64,000 bases of DNA from the NCBI GenBank assembly GCA_002786065.1, contig NHNY01000021.1:371045-435044 (forward strand), written 5' to 3'. The notes beneath the pieces were generated by a model. That model had not been told where the DNA came from. It was given only the letters and a program-made list of their open reading frames with translations, and searched no databases. This stretch comes from Microcyclospora pomicola. Taxonomy: Eukaryota; Ascomycota; Dothideomycetes; Capnodiales. This document shows, piece after piece, positions 35,254 to 48,077 of the stretch. Numbering within the stretch: the stretch's first letter is position 1; the number at the start of each line of letters is the position of its first letter. A program made the translations under genes and the position numbers.

Positions 35254-38200
35254 GCGCTTCACAAAGCATAGCCAATGTACAGCGCAGGGTAATCGAAAAA
35301 TTATCGGCTATAGAACGCAAGTGTAGCGCGCAACGCGCGCATAGCGGCGAGACCGCACTTACAGCCATCCTTAATCCTAGTGCAGCTATTACCCTGATTG
35401 ATTAAGGGACAGTAGTAGACCTTGGTCTTAACCCAATCTCTAGCGACCTTCCTACGCTAGGATAGATAGGTAGCGAACGCAAGCATTGTTACGCTACGTA
35501 CGAGATGCGCGTACGAATAGTAGACGACCATAGTACGTAGCGCGACATAGACTTCGTAGCATACAGGGTAGACCGTGAAGGAAGCGCTCTGCTGCTAGGC
35601 ATGCACACCCTCCACAAATATAGTATCAACCTAGACTGTCTAGCTTAGACCTTCAGATATAGGCTAAGTAGTAAGGAAGACATCTAATATGTGGAGGTAG
35701 AAGACTTCGACATAGACGAGGCAGTGTTCCTCGGGCTCGTCGTTACCGATACACCTACGGCGCAAGTGCGCGCGACAAGCGACGCACTTCTGCTAGAACT
35801 TACAGAGAATGCAGAAGTGTTTAATAGCGACAAGGCATCCTTATTGCTATCGCATCGACAAACAGACCATCGAATCGACGTTGTAGAAGGTAAGGAGCCC
35901 TTATATAGGCCGCTATATAACCTGTTAGAGCGCGAACTGCGCCTATTGCGCGAGTATCTTAAAGAGAATCTTACGAGCGGTAGGATACGCCATAGCTACA
36001 GCCTAGCAGGGGCCCCAATCCTGTTCGTTCCTAAGAAGGATGGCACTCTTAGACTGTGTGTTAATTATCGTAGTCTAAATGCAGTAACCGTTAAGAATAG
36101 GTGCCCGCTACTATTGATCGCGGAGACACTCGATCGCTTGTCGGGCGTATGTTACTATACGACCCTCGATCTTCGAGAGGCCTACTACAGGATCAGAATC
36201 AATCCTAGAGATGAATGGAAAACAGCCTTTCGCACCCGCTATAGGCACTTCGAATACCTAGTAATGCCCTTCGGACTTACGAACGCACCTACGACCTTCT
36301 AGTCGCACATTAATCGTGCGCTAGTAGGGCTGCTAGACACTGTGTGTGTGGTCTATTTAGATAACATCTTGATCTTCACGTATAGCGAAGATATCGCGAC
36401 GCACTAGCGCGCGGTCAACGAAGTACTTAAGAGACTTAAGCGACACGAACTATACGTGAAATTGTCGAAATGCACCTTCGCTGCGAAGGAAGTATCGTTC
36501 CTAGGCTTCATTGTAAGCACTAAGGGAGTTACTGCAGATGCTTCTAAGGTGGAGACTATTACTACCTAGCTAGAGCCTAAAAGCGTAAAGGAACTGCAGA
36601 CGTTCTTAGGATTCTCGAATTTCTATCGAAGGTTCGTCGCAGGTTACGCGCGCATTACAGCGCCCCTTACAGACCTGCTTAAGGGAAGCAAGGCTTTTAG
36701 CTAGAGCAGCAATGCTTAAGAAGCGTTCGATAGGCTTAAGACTGCCTATTCAACTACGCCTATTATGCGCTACTTCGACCTAGCGCGCAAGATCTGCATT
36801 GAAACAGATGCATCTAGATTTGCGATCTCTAGCATCCTCTTACAGCTGTTTAAGGATGACTAATAGCACCCTATTGCCTTTGTCTTAAGGAAGCTTTAAG
36901 AAGCAGAGAGAAATTGGGAAACTTATGATCAAGAGCTGTTAGCTATTATGTACGCTTTTAAAACATAGCGACATTATGTCGAAGGAGTAAGCTCCTACGT
37001 AGATGTGTACACCGATCATAACAACCTACGCGGTATACGCGCTGTGTAGAAGCTCAACCCGCGTCAAGCACGCTAGGCAGTTTACCTAGCAGCGTTCGAT
37101 TTCAATATCCATCACACTGCTAGAGTTAAGAACCCTGCAGATAGCCCTTCGCGAAGGCCTAATTACTACACTAAAAACTAAGCTATGTAGAGATTGTTGC
37201 TAACATTGCAAAGAAAGCTAGCAGTAATAGCAGAAATCCGGACAATGTCTGAGAGTAGAGCACGAGGATCTACGCCCGAGCAGAGCTCGGTTGTAGACAG
37301 TAAGACGCTAGTCGCACGCCTATGCAGCGCATCACCGATGAACCTAGCTGCTAGCGCCACTAGTTGCAAACAGTGCGTGCCACGCTATGAAGCACGTGTG
37401 CTTGTAAGCGAACTTGCGAAGGATGATTCTAGTGTTAGTGTGAATAGGATCCTTGCGGCTTAGCAAAGGGACGCCTTTGTAATAGAGCGCAGGTCGCACG
37501 CAACGTTAGCGCAGAAGCATCGTAGCAAGGGTAACCCTACATAGAGGGTTAACTAGAATGACCTTTTAAGATTTAAGGGCAGAATCTATGTGCTACTAGA
37601 ATCGAGTATTCGGTAGGAGCTCTTAAAGCAGCACTATGACCATATCATAGCTAGCTATTTCGGCGCAAGTCGTACGCACGACCTTCTTGTAAGAAGCTAT
37701 CATTAGTAGAACGTGCGCAATGATGTAGACGAATATGTCCGTACATGTGCTGTATGCTAACGAATGAAAGTCGAAAGGCAATTGCCTTATAGAGAGCTAA
37801 GTTCCTTACCTATCCCTTCACAACCATTCTTAGAATTAACTATGGATTTTATTACAGGACTACCTCTAGCAAAGCGCGACAACTGCGTATATAATGCGAT
37901 CCTTGTAGTAGTCGACCGCTACTTAAAGATAACTCGATATATCGCTACGAGGAAGGATTAGGATGCAAATGACCTTATAAAACAGTTTTTCAATGAAATC
38001 TGTTGCAAATAGGGAGTACCTTAAGGCATTGTAACTGATCGGGGCCCAACCTTCACATTAAGGTTCTAGAAGGAAATCTGCTTCTAATTGCAGGTTAAGA
38101 GGCGTTTTAGTACTGCTTTCTACCTACAGAGTGATGGATAGACTAAAAGGCAGAACCAGACGCTTAAGCATTACCTGCGCTGCTATTGTAGCGACTGGAT

Positions 38201-38924
38201 AGACTTGATACCCTAAGCCGAATTCTGCTATAACAATTTAAAACATGCAAGCACTGGACAGAGCCCTTTCTTTATTGTCTATAGCATACATGCGAACATA
38301 GGAGATGCCTCTAAGGACAGAGTCATAGAGGGGGAGGTACCCGCAGCCGCAGCGAGAATTGAACGCATGCGCAACGCACGTGAATCTCTCGAGAAACATT
38401 TGCAAGCGGCACAGGAACATCAGCAGAAATGGTTCAATCAGAATCATAGACCTATGTCCTTTAAGCAAGGGGACTTAGTGTTACTAAGCACTAGAAACCT
38501 AAAGCTAGCATCACCAACCCGCAAAATGTCACCTAAATTCGTAGGACCATTTAGAGTGCGCGACGCAGTTAGTGCGCAAGCCTATCGCCTGTAGCTTACA
38601 CTAAAGTATCGTATTTATAATGTATTCTATGTAGGACTGCTTAAGCCATTCTACTAGAGACCTAGGGATTCTGAGCTAGATATAGAGGCACCTACATTAG
38701 TAGATAACGAAGGTTAGGAACAATAGGAGGTAGAAAAGCTCCTTAATCGGCGAATTTATAAGGGAAATAGACAGTACCTAGTACGACAGAAAGGGTACTC
38801 GGAGGTATAGGATACCTAGATAAGTAGCGATAAACTCGATGGTGCGAGCGAGTTACGCCTCGAGTGCAATGCCAGGCTAGACGACACTAGAAAGACTAGC
38901 TAAAATGACAAAGGCACACCTTAG
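35254..38924 (+). pseudogene. pol of F1 copy B (protease, RT, RNase H, integrase, chromodomain)
   Basis: An uninterrupted 203-codon piece (35691-36302) gives the protease/RT junction and RT blocks. The RT active site reads YLDN near 36353, probably YLDD before a TpG-to-TpA change. RNase H follows (36790-37100), then the integrase core (37790-38240) and a chromodomain-like end (38727-38860). The pol stop codon TAG at 38922-38924 coincides with the cttag target of F2-minus, so the nested insertion starts right after it. Stops are of the RIP type. Confidence 0.88.
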
Positions 38925-39140
38925 TGTCACGGCATTTGGCTTAGGACAATGATCAATGATAGGACAATAAGTATATAGATAGAATATAAGACATGCTATA
39001 GAGAGAGAAAGACAAGAATAGTAGTGTGCAGCAGAACTGATGTTCTCAAATTCAGTGCCAAGAAGGGAAGACCCGTCATGCCTAAGGCAGCCACAGCTGG
39101 CTGCAAACCACCAAGTCCTACAACAGGTCATACTATAACA
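38925..39140 (-). repeat. 3' LTR of F2-minus
   Basis: 216 bp. On the minus strand it follows a purine tract (gaaggaggggatag). Confidence 0.92.
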
Positions 39141-39160
39141 CTATCCCCTCCTTCTAAAGG

Positions 39161-42100
39161 CTAAGCTCCTACGAGGCCTAAAGCAAACGAACTGTAGCGG
39201 GGCTTCTAGGGGTACTAACGGTGGAACTCGTTAAGATGCTCCACCAGGGTGTGGACATAGTCCTAAGGTTCCTAGGTCAACTCATCATAACCCTCCTATT
39301 GCACTTTGTAGTGGACACTATTAGGGGAATCCTAGGAGTCCATAATAGCCTGTACCGCGTATTCTGCTATGTCGTCTACATAGGTAGGCGGAGGGGCAGG
39401 GAGTTGTTGTCCTAGGTAGGGGTCGTTAGGACAGGGGCGTAGGAGGTTAACATAGAAGACATTGTAGATCTTTATGCTAGCAGGGAGCTCTAGGCGGTAG
39501 GCTTAGGGGCTGATCTTTGCAGTAATAGTGTAGGGGCCTAGTTGCTTCTAGTCTAGCTTCTTACTTGGCCTAAGGGTCTTAAGGTTGCGGCTACTAAGGT
39601 ATACCCTGTCCCCTACTTAGTAGTTAGGGGCATTCTTTCAGTGTCGATTAGCGTGCTTTTCGTAAATAGCTTAGGCAAAGCGCATCTCTTGTACCAGTGT
39701 CAGTTCTACTTGCTCCATCTTAGTAGCGAAGTCCTGTACAGCAATTGCTTCCTAGTCAGAGCGAGTAACAGTTAAGGTAACTATGTGCTTAGGGGGCTCC
39801 ATTCCAGTTCGAGGGTGTTGTCTATAGTTGGCTAGGAAAGGAGATGCCTTAGTAGTGCTAGAAGTCTAGTTGTTGGCAGAGAATTCCGCTGTAGCTAACT
39901 ACTGAGCCTAGTTATCTTGTAGGTAGTTACAGTAGCAGCGTAGGGTTTGTTCTATAGTAGCGTTAGCGATCTCTGTTTGTCTATCTGTCTAGGGGTAGTA
40001 TGCAGTCGACAAGGTGGAGTTGATTCCTAATAGTTAGCACAGTGTCTTCTAGAAGGACGAGACAAATTAGGTTCCTCTGTCAGAAGTAATTGTTGTTAGC
40101 AGGCTATGTAGCTTCTAGATGTGGTCGTAGAACAGGCGTACTACATAGGGTGTTTTCATGCTCTGACAGGGGATTAAGTGCCGCATTTTGGTCAGTCTGT
40201 CCACAACAACCATAATGTTAGACACTATGTTGCCAGCGACAGTCCTGCTTCAGGGTAGGTCAACAACAAAATCAATAGTGATGTGCTTCTAGCGGCGATC
40301 TAGGGGATCTAGGGGCTTCAAGAGACCATAGTACTTGTCCCTAGATAGTTTAGCCCTATTGCATATCCTGCAGTTGCGATTGAACTGGGCAATGTCGTCG
40401 TGCATGTTGGGCTAGTACTAGTAGCGTTGGGCTAGGTCGTAGTGTTTTGCTTTGCCAGGGTGGCCTGTAGCCGGGGGTTGGTGTGAATCTGTTATAACTT
40501 TGTAGCGAAGGTTTTTGTATTGAGGGACAAAGGTCCTGCCTCTATACTGCAGCTTACCCTGTACTACAGCGTATTCTAATAGAGAGACATCTTCGTAACG
40601 CGGTTCTAGGTCCTAGACTGCCTTGACCAGGCCTTAGGTAAAGGGGTCCTGCTAGTATGCTTCTTCTAGGAGCTCGTTTGCAGTAGGTTCTTTAGGGTCA
40701 ACTGCATTGTCCCTAAGTTCGCTATCGTTATTCAGGGGTTCTAGTGTTGTTTAGAGTCTGCTAAGGCGAGATAGGGCTGCTTAAATGGCCTAGAGGGCGT
40801 GTGCTTGTAACGCAGGGTCGAGATTGTGAGGTTTTAGTACCACCTGTGTTACGATCTTACTACCATCCCCCCTGTCTAAAGGGAGATCTCCTGGTCTCCT
40901 AGTCAAGGCGTCCGCTCGACTATTAAGAGATCTAGGTATGTAGGCAAGCACGAAGTTGAATCGGGAAAGGAACTCGCTCTAGCGGGCCTGTCGTCTGTTT
41001 AGGAGCTTGGTTTTCATGAAGTGGGTAAGGTTTTTGTGGTCAGAGTGGACCTTAACTAGTTGATTAGCTCCTTCCAGTTCTGCCCTCCATTCTTCGAATG
41101 CTTTAATAACAGCAAGTAGTTCCTTGTTATAGATGTCGTAGTTACATTCTGCAGGTAACATCTTCTTAGACAGATAGGCAACTGGTTTCTATAGAGAGTT
41201 AGGGTGCTGTTAGAGGAGTACTGCACTAGTTATTCTATTAGAAGCATCCGTCTCTAGTCTAGTAGGAAGGTTAAAGTCGAAGTGTTATAGGATAGGGGTA
41301 GTGTAGAAACTCGTAGACAGAGACTCGAATGCTTATTGCTGCTCAGGACCCTAGGTAAAGGGTAACCCCTTTTTAGTCAATGCAGTTAAGGGGGCGACAA
41401 TATGTGAGTATCTCCTAATAAATCTTCTATAGAAGTTCGCAAAACCGAGGAATCCCTAGACCTCCTTAAGGTTGGTAGGCTTGGACCAGTCAACAATAGC
41501 GGAGATCTTCTTAGGGTCTATCTTAATGCCTTCTATGCTAATGATCAGGCCTAGGTATTTGACCTCCTATTTGTAGAACTCGCATTTGTTAATGTCTACT
41601 TAGAGACCTGCCTTACGCAGTCTTTCTAGCACCAGTTTGACATGTTCCCTATGCTCCTTAAGGTTGTTGCTGTAGATAAGGATGTCGTCAATGTATGTAG
41701 TAGCGAAGCGATCTAGGAAATCATGGAGTTTGTTATTAATGTAGTGCTAGAAGGAACTAGGTGCGTTAGACAGTCCGAAGGGCATAACTGTATACTCGTA
41801 CAGGCCGTAGCGGGTTCTAAAGGCAGTAAGCCATTCGTCGCCTTGCTTTATGCGTAGCTTGTTAAAGGCTGCAATAATGTCTAGCTTAGTGAAGTATTTA
41901 GCCTTGCCTAGGCGGCTAAGGGTCTCTTAGATCAGGGGTAAGGGGTACCGGTTCTTAACAGTAAGGGCATTCAGGCCACGATAGTCGACGCAGAATCGCA
42001 GTCCTCTATTAGGCTTGCGCACAAATAACACAGGGCTAGCAGCTAAGGAGCTGCTAGGGCGGATGAACCCTTTGCCTAGGTTCTTAGTAAGGTATTTTTT

Positions 42101-42890
42101 CAGGACAAGGAGTTCATCCCTTAACATATTGTAGAGGGGCCTAAATGGAGGTACCGCTCCTAGTGTCAGTTAAATGCTATGGTCGTATAGTCTGTAGGGT
42201 AGCAGCTCGTCTGCTAATTGTTAGGAAAAGACATCAAGGAATTCGTAGTATTCTAGAGGCAGCTTAGTAGCTAGGTCTGTAGGTGTCTTAGGCTTAAGGG
42301 CCTTCTTAATATCAGCCAAAGTAACTGCGAAGAGCGAGTGTCCTGTCTTTGTAGCTAGAGATCGAAAGGGGGCGGCACTAATAGCCCTAACTTTAAGGCA
42401 TAGTAGTTTAGGGGCTTAGGTTAATAGCAAGGTAGCACTAGTTATGGATCGGACTAAGCAGTTAGCTCTGCAGAAATTGGATTTGAAGTAGAGGGTGCTT
42501 GTGCTGAAGTCCACAGCTAGGTTGTAACGCTTTAGCTAACTAAGGCCTAAAACCATAGGGTAGTCTAATAGCTTAGTGACAAACAGCGATACCTTCTCTA
42601 GGTAGGCTCTATTGCTAATAGATATAGTAGTGTAGCAGACATAGGTCACCTAGCCGGAGCTGGATTCTGAGCCGTCAATGAGGTCGAGGGGGCGAGGGTT
42701 CTTCAATAGTTGTAAGGGTAGGTTCTAAGATTGCGCATGTTCAGCATTAATGAATCCTAATGTAAGGGCACCACAGTTAAGGAGTGTAGGGCAATTTGAT
42801 ATTGATTAAGTGCCTATCTAGACAGGAATAACCATAGGTTCATCCATAAGGGACTCCTTATCAAAACGTTTTGCAGTAGTTGGTTGGATT
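39161..42890 (-). pseudogene. pol of F2-minus
   Basis: Minus-strand protease-like region, RT (41927-42127 open piece, YIDD near 41690), RNase H (40979-41161 open piece with SDHKNL), integrase (about 39700-40450) and chromodomain-like C-terminus (about 39200-39360). TAG/TAA stops occur throughout but less densely than in F2-plus. The pol stop lies at 39161-39163. Confidence 0.87.
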
Positions 42891-42929
42891 CTTGTAGAGG
42901 ATAAAGACAGTGATGTGAACTAGGGGTGT

Positions 42930-44181
42930 CCTTATAAGCGTCTTTGCACAAGGACTAGGCGTTTCCCTGTTCAGGGGCTAGGGCAGGGTTGTCCTTAGTA
43001 GTGTTGTTGCTAAAGGTAGCACTAGCAGCTACCAACCTAGGTTGGGGGCGATTAGGGCAGTTGCTAGCAATATGCCCTAGGTTCCCACAGTAGAGGCACA
43101 ACCCCTGAGTGCGGCGACGGGCCTTTTCTTCCTCAGTTAAGGGGCCCCTTAGGCGAGTGCGAGCTGCAGAGAGGTCTATAGGAACTGTACCATCGCCTGT
43201 AGGGACAGGGGCAATGCGTACAGGGATTGTGGCAGCGGTAGTGGTTGTAGCTAGGCGAGCTGGTACACTGTAGGGGGCACTGGCAGAGCGGTATTGGCCT
43301 TGGGCAGAGCGAAGAAGTGCTGAATGCTAGGCAGTAAAGGTCTGTCGACGAGTATCTAAGCGCTAGCATAGAGCTACAAAGTCTGTGTAGGACAGATGCT
43401 CGTAGTCATTGTTAAGGAGCAAGGCATAGAGCTCATTGCTAAGACCTTGTAGCAGTTGTGCCTTCTTAGCCTTATTATTGTACCCAGTGTAGACAACGTG
43501 GCGACTGAATTCAGCATAGAAGTCTGTAAAAGGCTGGTTCCTTTAGCGAAGAATTCTCAGTTTGTTCTAGGCAGTCCCTTGCCTGTCTAGGTCGCCAAAG
43601 GCACGATCTAAGGCAGCGAACAACTCGTTAATGTTCAGGATAGTAGTGTCTCCTCTAGAGGAGAAGTAGGGTGTCATCTAGGCTATAGCATTGCCCTTAA
43701 GGAATAAGATGGCATAGGCTACTTTCTAGTCCTTAGAGTGGAAGTAGTCACTGTTAGCCCTAAACTTAAGTGTAATACTGAACTTCTAAGTCTCGTATTT
43801 GTCCCTATCTCTACTAAAGGTGTCTAGGTCTGCAATCTTTTAAGACCTCTTAGTAGTAGTAGCTAGGGCCTAGTTACCTTGCTAGGTAGGTAGGTGTTCG
43901 AGAACTAGTTCCTTAGCAGCTAACTACTGGCGAGCGTCGTCAATGTCGGCCTGCAGGGCCTCTCTATAGGCCTAACTGTCTGTAAGGTTCCTTACAGCTA
44001 TATCTCTTGCTCCCTAAATAGCCAAAATCTGTGTCTATGCTCTATTAGGGTCATCCTAGACCTACTGGGAGAACTCTTAGGGATTAGTTAGTTAGGGGGT
44101 GGTAGCGCCACTGTTAGGGTTAGCGTTGAAGCCACCTAGTGTAGCGTGTCCTAAAGAAGATAGGGTGGAGTTTAGGTCCAT
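42930..44181 (-). pseudogene. gag of F2-minus
   Basis: The ATG at 44181 is intact. The frame runs to about 42930 with several TAG stops. The CCHC knuckle CLYCGNLGHIASNC lies near 43050-43095. Pol follows in another frame, so a frameshift or separate translation start is likely. Confidence 0.82.
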
Positions 44182-44267
44182 AGTTTGATGCAGGGTTCAC
44201 AGTGTAGTAGCACTGTGTAGTGTTTCTGTAGGTTTCTAGGTGTCTGTAGATGGTCGATAGCATATAA

Positions 44268-44483
44268 TGTCACGGCATTTGGCTTAGGACAATGATCAAT
44301 AATAGGACAATAAGTATATAGATAGAATACAAGACATGCTATGGAGAGAGAAAGACAAGAATGGTAGTATGCAGCAGAACTGATGTTCTTAAATTCAGTG
44401 CCAAGAAGGGAAGACCCGTTATGCCTAAGGCAGCTACAGCTGGCTGCAAACCACTAAGTCCTACAACAGGTCATACTATAACA
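44268..44483 (-). repeat. 5' LTR of F2-minus
   Basis: 216 bp, beginning TGTTATAGTATGACC and ending CCGTGACA when read on the minus strand. Confidence 0.92.
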
Positions 44484-44750
44484 CTTAGAGAGGTAGACTA
44501 AGAGGAAGGCTAAGGAAGCTACTGTAGGTCGTTGTTGCGAAGCTGCGATACCCGAAGATAACTGTTATACGTACGTTAGGGCATTACAGACACATCTAGC
44601 GGACATAGAATTAGAGAAGACAATGATCAAACAGCATAGTATTCAGCCCTAGCTAGCATAACTACTTATATAGGACATAAGCTACCTAAACGCTAACTAT
44701 TAGAGAGCTAGGCGCGGGCCTAGCGTTCTATATGCGCTCCTTATAGATGC

Positions 44751-45663
44751 TTAGGCATCGTTAAAACCATCGAAATCCTTACTCCTATTGTCAGTAGGGT
44801 CCTTACTGTAGTCAGTGGTGCTGCTACCTTCCTTATCACTCCTAGCTGTGTTTCTAGGGGTTCTAGCACCTAGCAGACCCAACTCTTGACGCGCACGTGC
44901 GGCGGCGATAGGGCGGGCAACGATCGGAGCCTCGGCGGCGGCGCGGCGCTCGGCCAAACGGTCCATAGTCTTAGTCATCTATTTGCAGTGTTAGCATCGT
45001 GCGAGCGACGTACGTGCATAGGGCGAACTTACGCCGAAGAGCGTAGCGTTCAAGTTACCTAGGCTGTTGTTAATAGCGACGTTAGAGGCGATTAAGCGAC
45101 GCGTGTTTGCGTTGCTAATGCGCTGCTTAGCTAGGATCAGGCGCAAGTAGTCTGCACTAGTAGTAGGGTTCCTAGTAGCTGCATTCACCTGCTAGCCCTA
45201 GTGTGCTACGCTCAACCTGAGCGCCTAGAGCGAGATAGTAGCGGCTTTCTAGGCACGCGCAAGCTTTAAGCCTATACGCTAGACAGTAGGGTCGTCCTTG
45301 CCTCTAGTACTATTAAGGGTAGCAACAGCTCTGTTATATCTCTTACGAAGGTAGTATAGACGCTCGTAGCGCCTGTACATCTCGGGAGGGATCTGTTCGA
45401 ACGATTAGCGATGCACCTACGCGACTCGTAAAGGAAAAACTTACTAAACCACAGCTGCGATGGCCAGACACACAGTGCTTACACCTAGCTTCCTTAGGCT
45501 TGTTACAGAGCTTGCTCTACTTAGCAATAGAGGAGAAGCACCTAGTGCAGGTAGGAATTTGAGGCTTAGGTGCGTCCTCACGAAGGTCGGTATCGCGCTA
45601 CACGAAGGGCTCTGCGCGATTGACCTAGCGCTTGCTAATGTACTTAGGGAGACTGAAGATCAT
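44751..45663 (-). pseudogene. Antisense spliced gene in F1 copy B, Cys-rich (zinc-finger-like) N-terminus
   Basis: On the strand opposite gag-pol, between pol and the 3' LTR, three exons can be joined: 45445-45663, 45033-45392 and 44751-44978. The introns are 45393-45444 (52 nt, GTAAGT...AACAG) and 44979-45032 (54 nt, GTAAGT, GCTAAC branch, ATAG). All junctions are phase 0, giving 269 codons including the stop. Exon 1 encodes a Cys motif (CTRC, then C, then CKHC, then C) like the zinc-finger motifs of many uncharacterised fungal proteins. Exon 2 is helical and charged. Eight or so in-frame TAG codons have the RIP form. Exon 3 is open. Function unknown. Confidence 0.6.
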
Positions 45664-46340
45664 AATAGGCAATAAGATGCTAGTGCGCTAAACATACGTA
45701 CGATAGGTATAATAATAGTGATGTAGGTGTGTTGCGGATAGACAGAAGAATGTGCTAAACAATCAGGAGGTGTAATGATGTTGTAAGAAGGAACTTCCTA
45801 GGAGGAAGTTTGAAGTTATAAACACAACAACAACAACATTAGCCCTACTACTAGCGCAACGCGCGTCATACCTGCGCACAACAACAACAACGCGTTCGAC
45901 GTAGCAACGCGTATTATAGCCTTACGACGAGGTTTAGGACATGCACATGCGGACTACAGGCATTGCAGACATTAAGGAGACCGTCGATACAGGGGGCACA
46001 ATAAGCGACATAGATGCAACAGCCTGCAGGCTCGAGGAGGTCTATCCCGGCTGCAGACTCGGGCACAAGGCTTGTCGAGGAACCGTTAGCTATACATACG
46101 TGCGAGGCGCGATCGCGAAGCGCGTCGCACTCTACGCGTGTACCGCTCTCGTAGGCCCGAACCACTCCCTAAGGACTCTGACATAGCGAGCTCGTACTGA
46201 GCGAACAGCTGTCGCACATACGTGCGACGAGCGTTTAGGAGACGACCGACTACCGCTTCGATCTCGGCTATCGTAGCTGTAGGATCACTATGTAGGAGAC
46301 CTCTCTTATCCTAGGGACAGGATCTAGGGGGGAGGAGAGT
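45664..46340. other. Noncoding part of F1-B before the 3' LTR
   Basis: This 677-bp stretch is shared with F1-A (52130-52808). It probably holds the promoter of the antisense gene. It contains an inverted repeat AACTTCCT/AGGAAGTT at 45792-45810, CAA-repeat tracts near 45822-45895, and the purine tract before the LTR. The ORFs at 45914-46186 overlap on both strands and have no recognisable features. Confidence 0.5.
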
Positions 46341-46556
46341 TGTAAGGCCCCTTTCCTACCTAAAGTGAGGTTGAAGTCACGTGTCTCTAGTCTTAGCATA
46401 AAGCGACACTTCGGTACGCAACCTACGCACCTTGTACGCTTTATAGATTATTCTTAGTAGTAACTGTATTATACTATTACTCCCCTATTTCTGTGTACTA
46501 CGCTATCCTTTAGCATCTAGAAGCTACGCCCTAGTAGTCTATTGCTACCCCTTACA
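46341..46556 (+). repeat. 3' LTR of F1 copy B
   Basis: 216 bp, TGTAAGG...CCTTACA, followed directly by the duplication agcat and the continuation of F2-plus pol. Confidence 0.92.
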
Positions 46557-46561
46557 AGCAT

Positions 46562-48057
46562 ACTAGCAGGACCCCTTTACCTAAGGCCTAGTTAAGGCAG
46601 TCTAGGACCTAGAACCGCGTTACGAAGATGTCTCTCTGTTAGAATACGCTATAGTACAGGGTAAGCTACAGTATAGAGGCAGGACCTTTGTCCCTAAATA
46701 TAAAAACCTTCGCTACAAAGTTATGATAGATTCACACCAACCCCTAGCTATAGGCTACCCTAGCAAAGCAAAACACTACGACCTAGCCTAACGCTACTAG
46801 TACTAGCCTAACATGCACAACGATATTGCCTAGTTCAATCGCAACTGTGGGATATGCAATAGGGCTAAACCATCTAGGGACAAGTACTATAGTCTCTTAA
46901 AGCCCCTAGATCCCCTAGATCGCTACTAGAAGCATATCACTATTAATTTTGTTGTTAACCTACCCCGAAGTAGGACTGTCGCTAGCAATATAGTGTCTAA
47001 CATCATAGTTGTTATGGACAGACTGACCAAAATGCGATACTTAATCCCCTATTAGAGCATGAAAACACCCTATGTAGTACGCCTGTTCTATAACTATATC
47101 TAGAAGCTGTATAGCCTGCTAACAACAATCACTTCTAACAGAGGAACCTAATTTGTCTCGTCCTTCTAGAAGACACTGTGCTAACTATTAGGAATCAACT
47201 CCACCTTGTTAACTGCATACTACCTCTAGACAGATAGACAAACAGAGATCGCTAACGCTACTATAGAACAAACCCTACGCTGCTACTATAACTACCTACA
47301 AGATGACTAGGCTTAGTAGTTAGCTACAGCAGAATTCTCTGCTAACAACTAGACTTCTAGCACTACTAAGGCATCTCCTTTCCTAGCTAACTATAGACAA
47401 CACCCTCGAACTAGAATAGAGCCCCCTAAACACATAGTTACCTTAACTGTTACTCGCTCTGACTAGGAAGCAATTGCTATATAGGACTTCGCTGCTAAGA
47501 TAGAGCAAGCAGAACTAACACTAGTACAAGAGATGCGCTTTGCCTAAGCTGTTTACGAAAAGCACGCCAATCGATACTAGAAGAATGCCCCTAACTACTA
47601 AGTAGGGGACAGGGTATACCTTAGTGGCCGCAACCTTAAGACCCTTAGGCTAAGTAAGAAGCTGGACTAGAAGCAACTAGGCCCCTACACTATTACTATA
47701 AAGATCAGCCCCTAAGCCTACCGCCTAGAGCTCCCTACTAGCATAAAGATCTACAATGTCTTCTATATCAACCTCCTGCGCCCCTATCCTAACGACCCCT
47801 ACCTAGGACAACAACTCCCTGCCCCTCTGCCTACCTATATAGATGATATAGCAGAATACGCGGTACAGGCTATTGTAGACTCTTAGGATTCCCCTAATAG
47901 TGTCTACTACAAAGTACAATAGGAGGGTTATGATAAGTTGACCTAGGAACCTTAGGACTATGTCTACACCCTAGTAGAGCATCTTAACGAGTTCTACTAT
48001 TAGTACCTCCGGAAGCCCTACTATAGTTTGTTTGCTTTAGGCCTCGTAGGAGCTTAG
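46562..48057 (+). pseudogene. pol of F2-plus, second part (integrase, chromodomain)
   Basis: It continues the frame interrupted at 33817. Integrase zinc-binding and core regions lie at 46680-47450, and a chromodomain-like C-terminus at about 47870-48000. It ends at a TAG (48055-48057) just before the purine tract and 3' LTR. It matches F2-minus 39161-40670. Confidence 0.86.
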
Positions 48058-48077
48058 CCTTTAGAAGGAGGGGATAG

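Larger units (their letters stand above)
38925..44483 (-). mobile_element. LTR retrotransposon F2 minus copy, inserted in F1-B
   Basis: It is a complete, uninterrupted 5,559-bp copy in reverse orientation with the target-site duplication cttag (38920-38924 and 44484-44488). The LTRs are 38925-39140 and 44268-44483, 216 bp each, differing at about nine positions, all CpA/TpA or TpG/TpA transitions. It is the innermost element and so the youngest of its nest. It is the least mutated, keeping the RT YIDD motif and the gag ATG. Confidence 0.94.
33818..46556 (+). mobile_element. LTR retrotransposon F1 copy B, inserted in F2-plus and split by F2-minus
   Basis: Own DNA is 33818-38924 and 44489-46340 plus the 3' LTR to 46556, together 7,175 bp. 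The 216-bp LTRs are at 33818-34033 and 46341-46556. The target-site duplication agcat is at 33813-33817 and 46557-46561. It is the better preserved F1 copy and defines the family's gene order: gag, pol ending in a chromodomain, then a spliced gene on the opposite strand before the 3' LTR. Confidence 0.93.

Noticed and set aside
45460-45675. Plus-strand ORF of 71 codons in F1-B (and 51938-52138 in F1-A)
   Set aside because: It is the reverse of the Cys-rich first exon of the antisense gene, and its openness is explained by RIP-type stops falling on the other strand.
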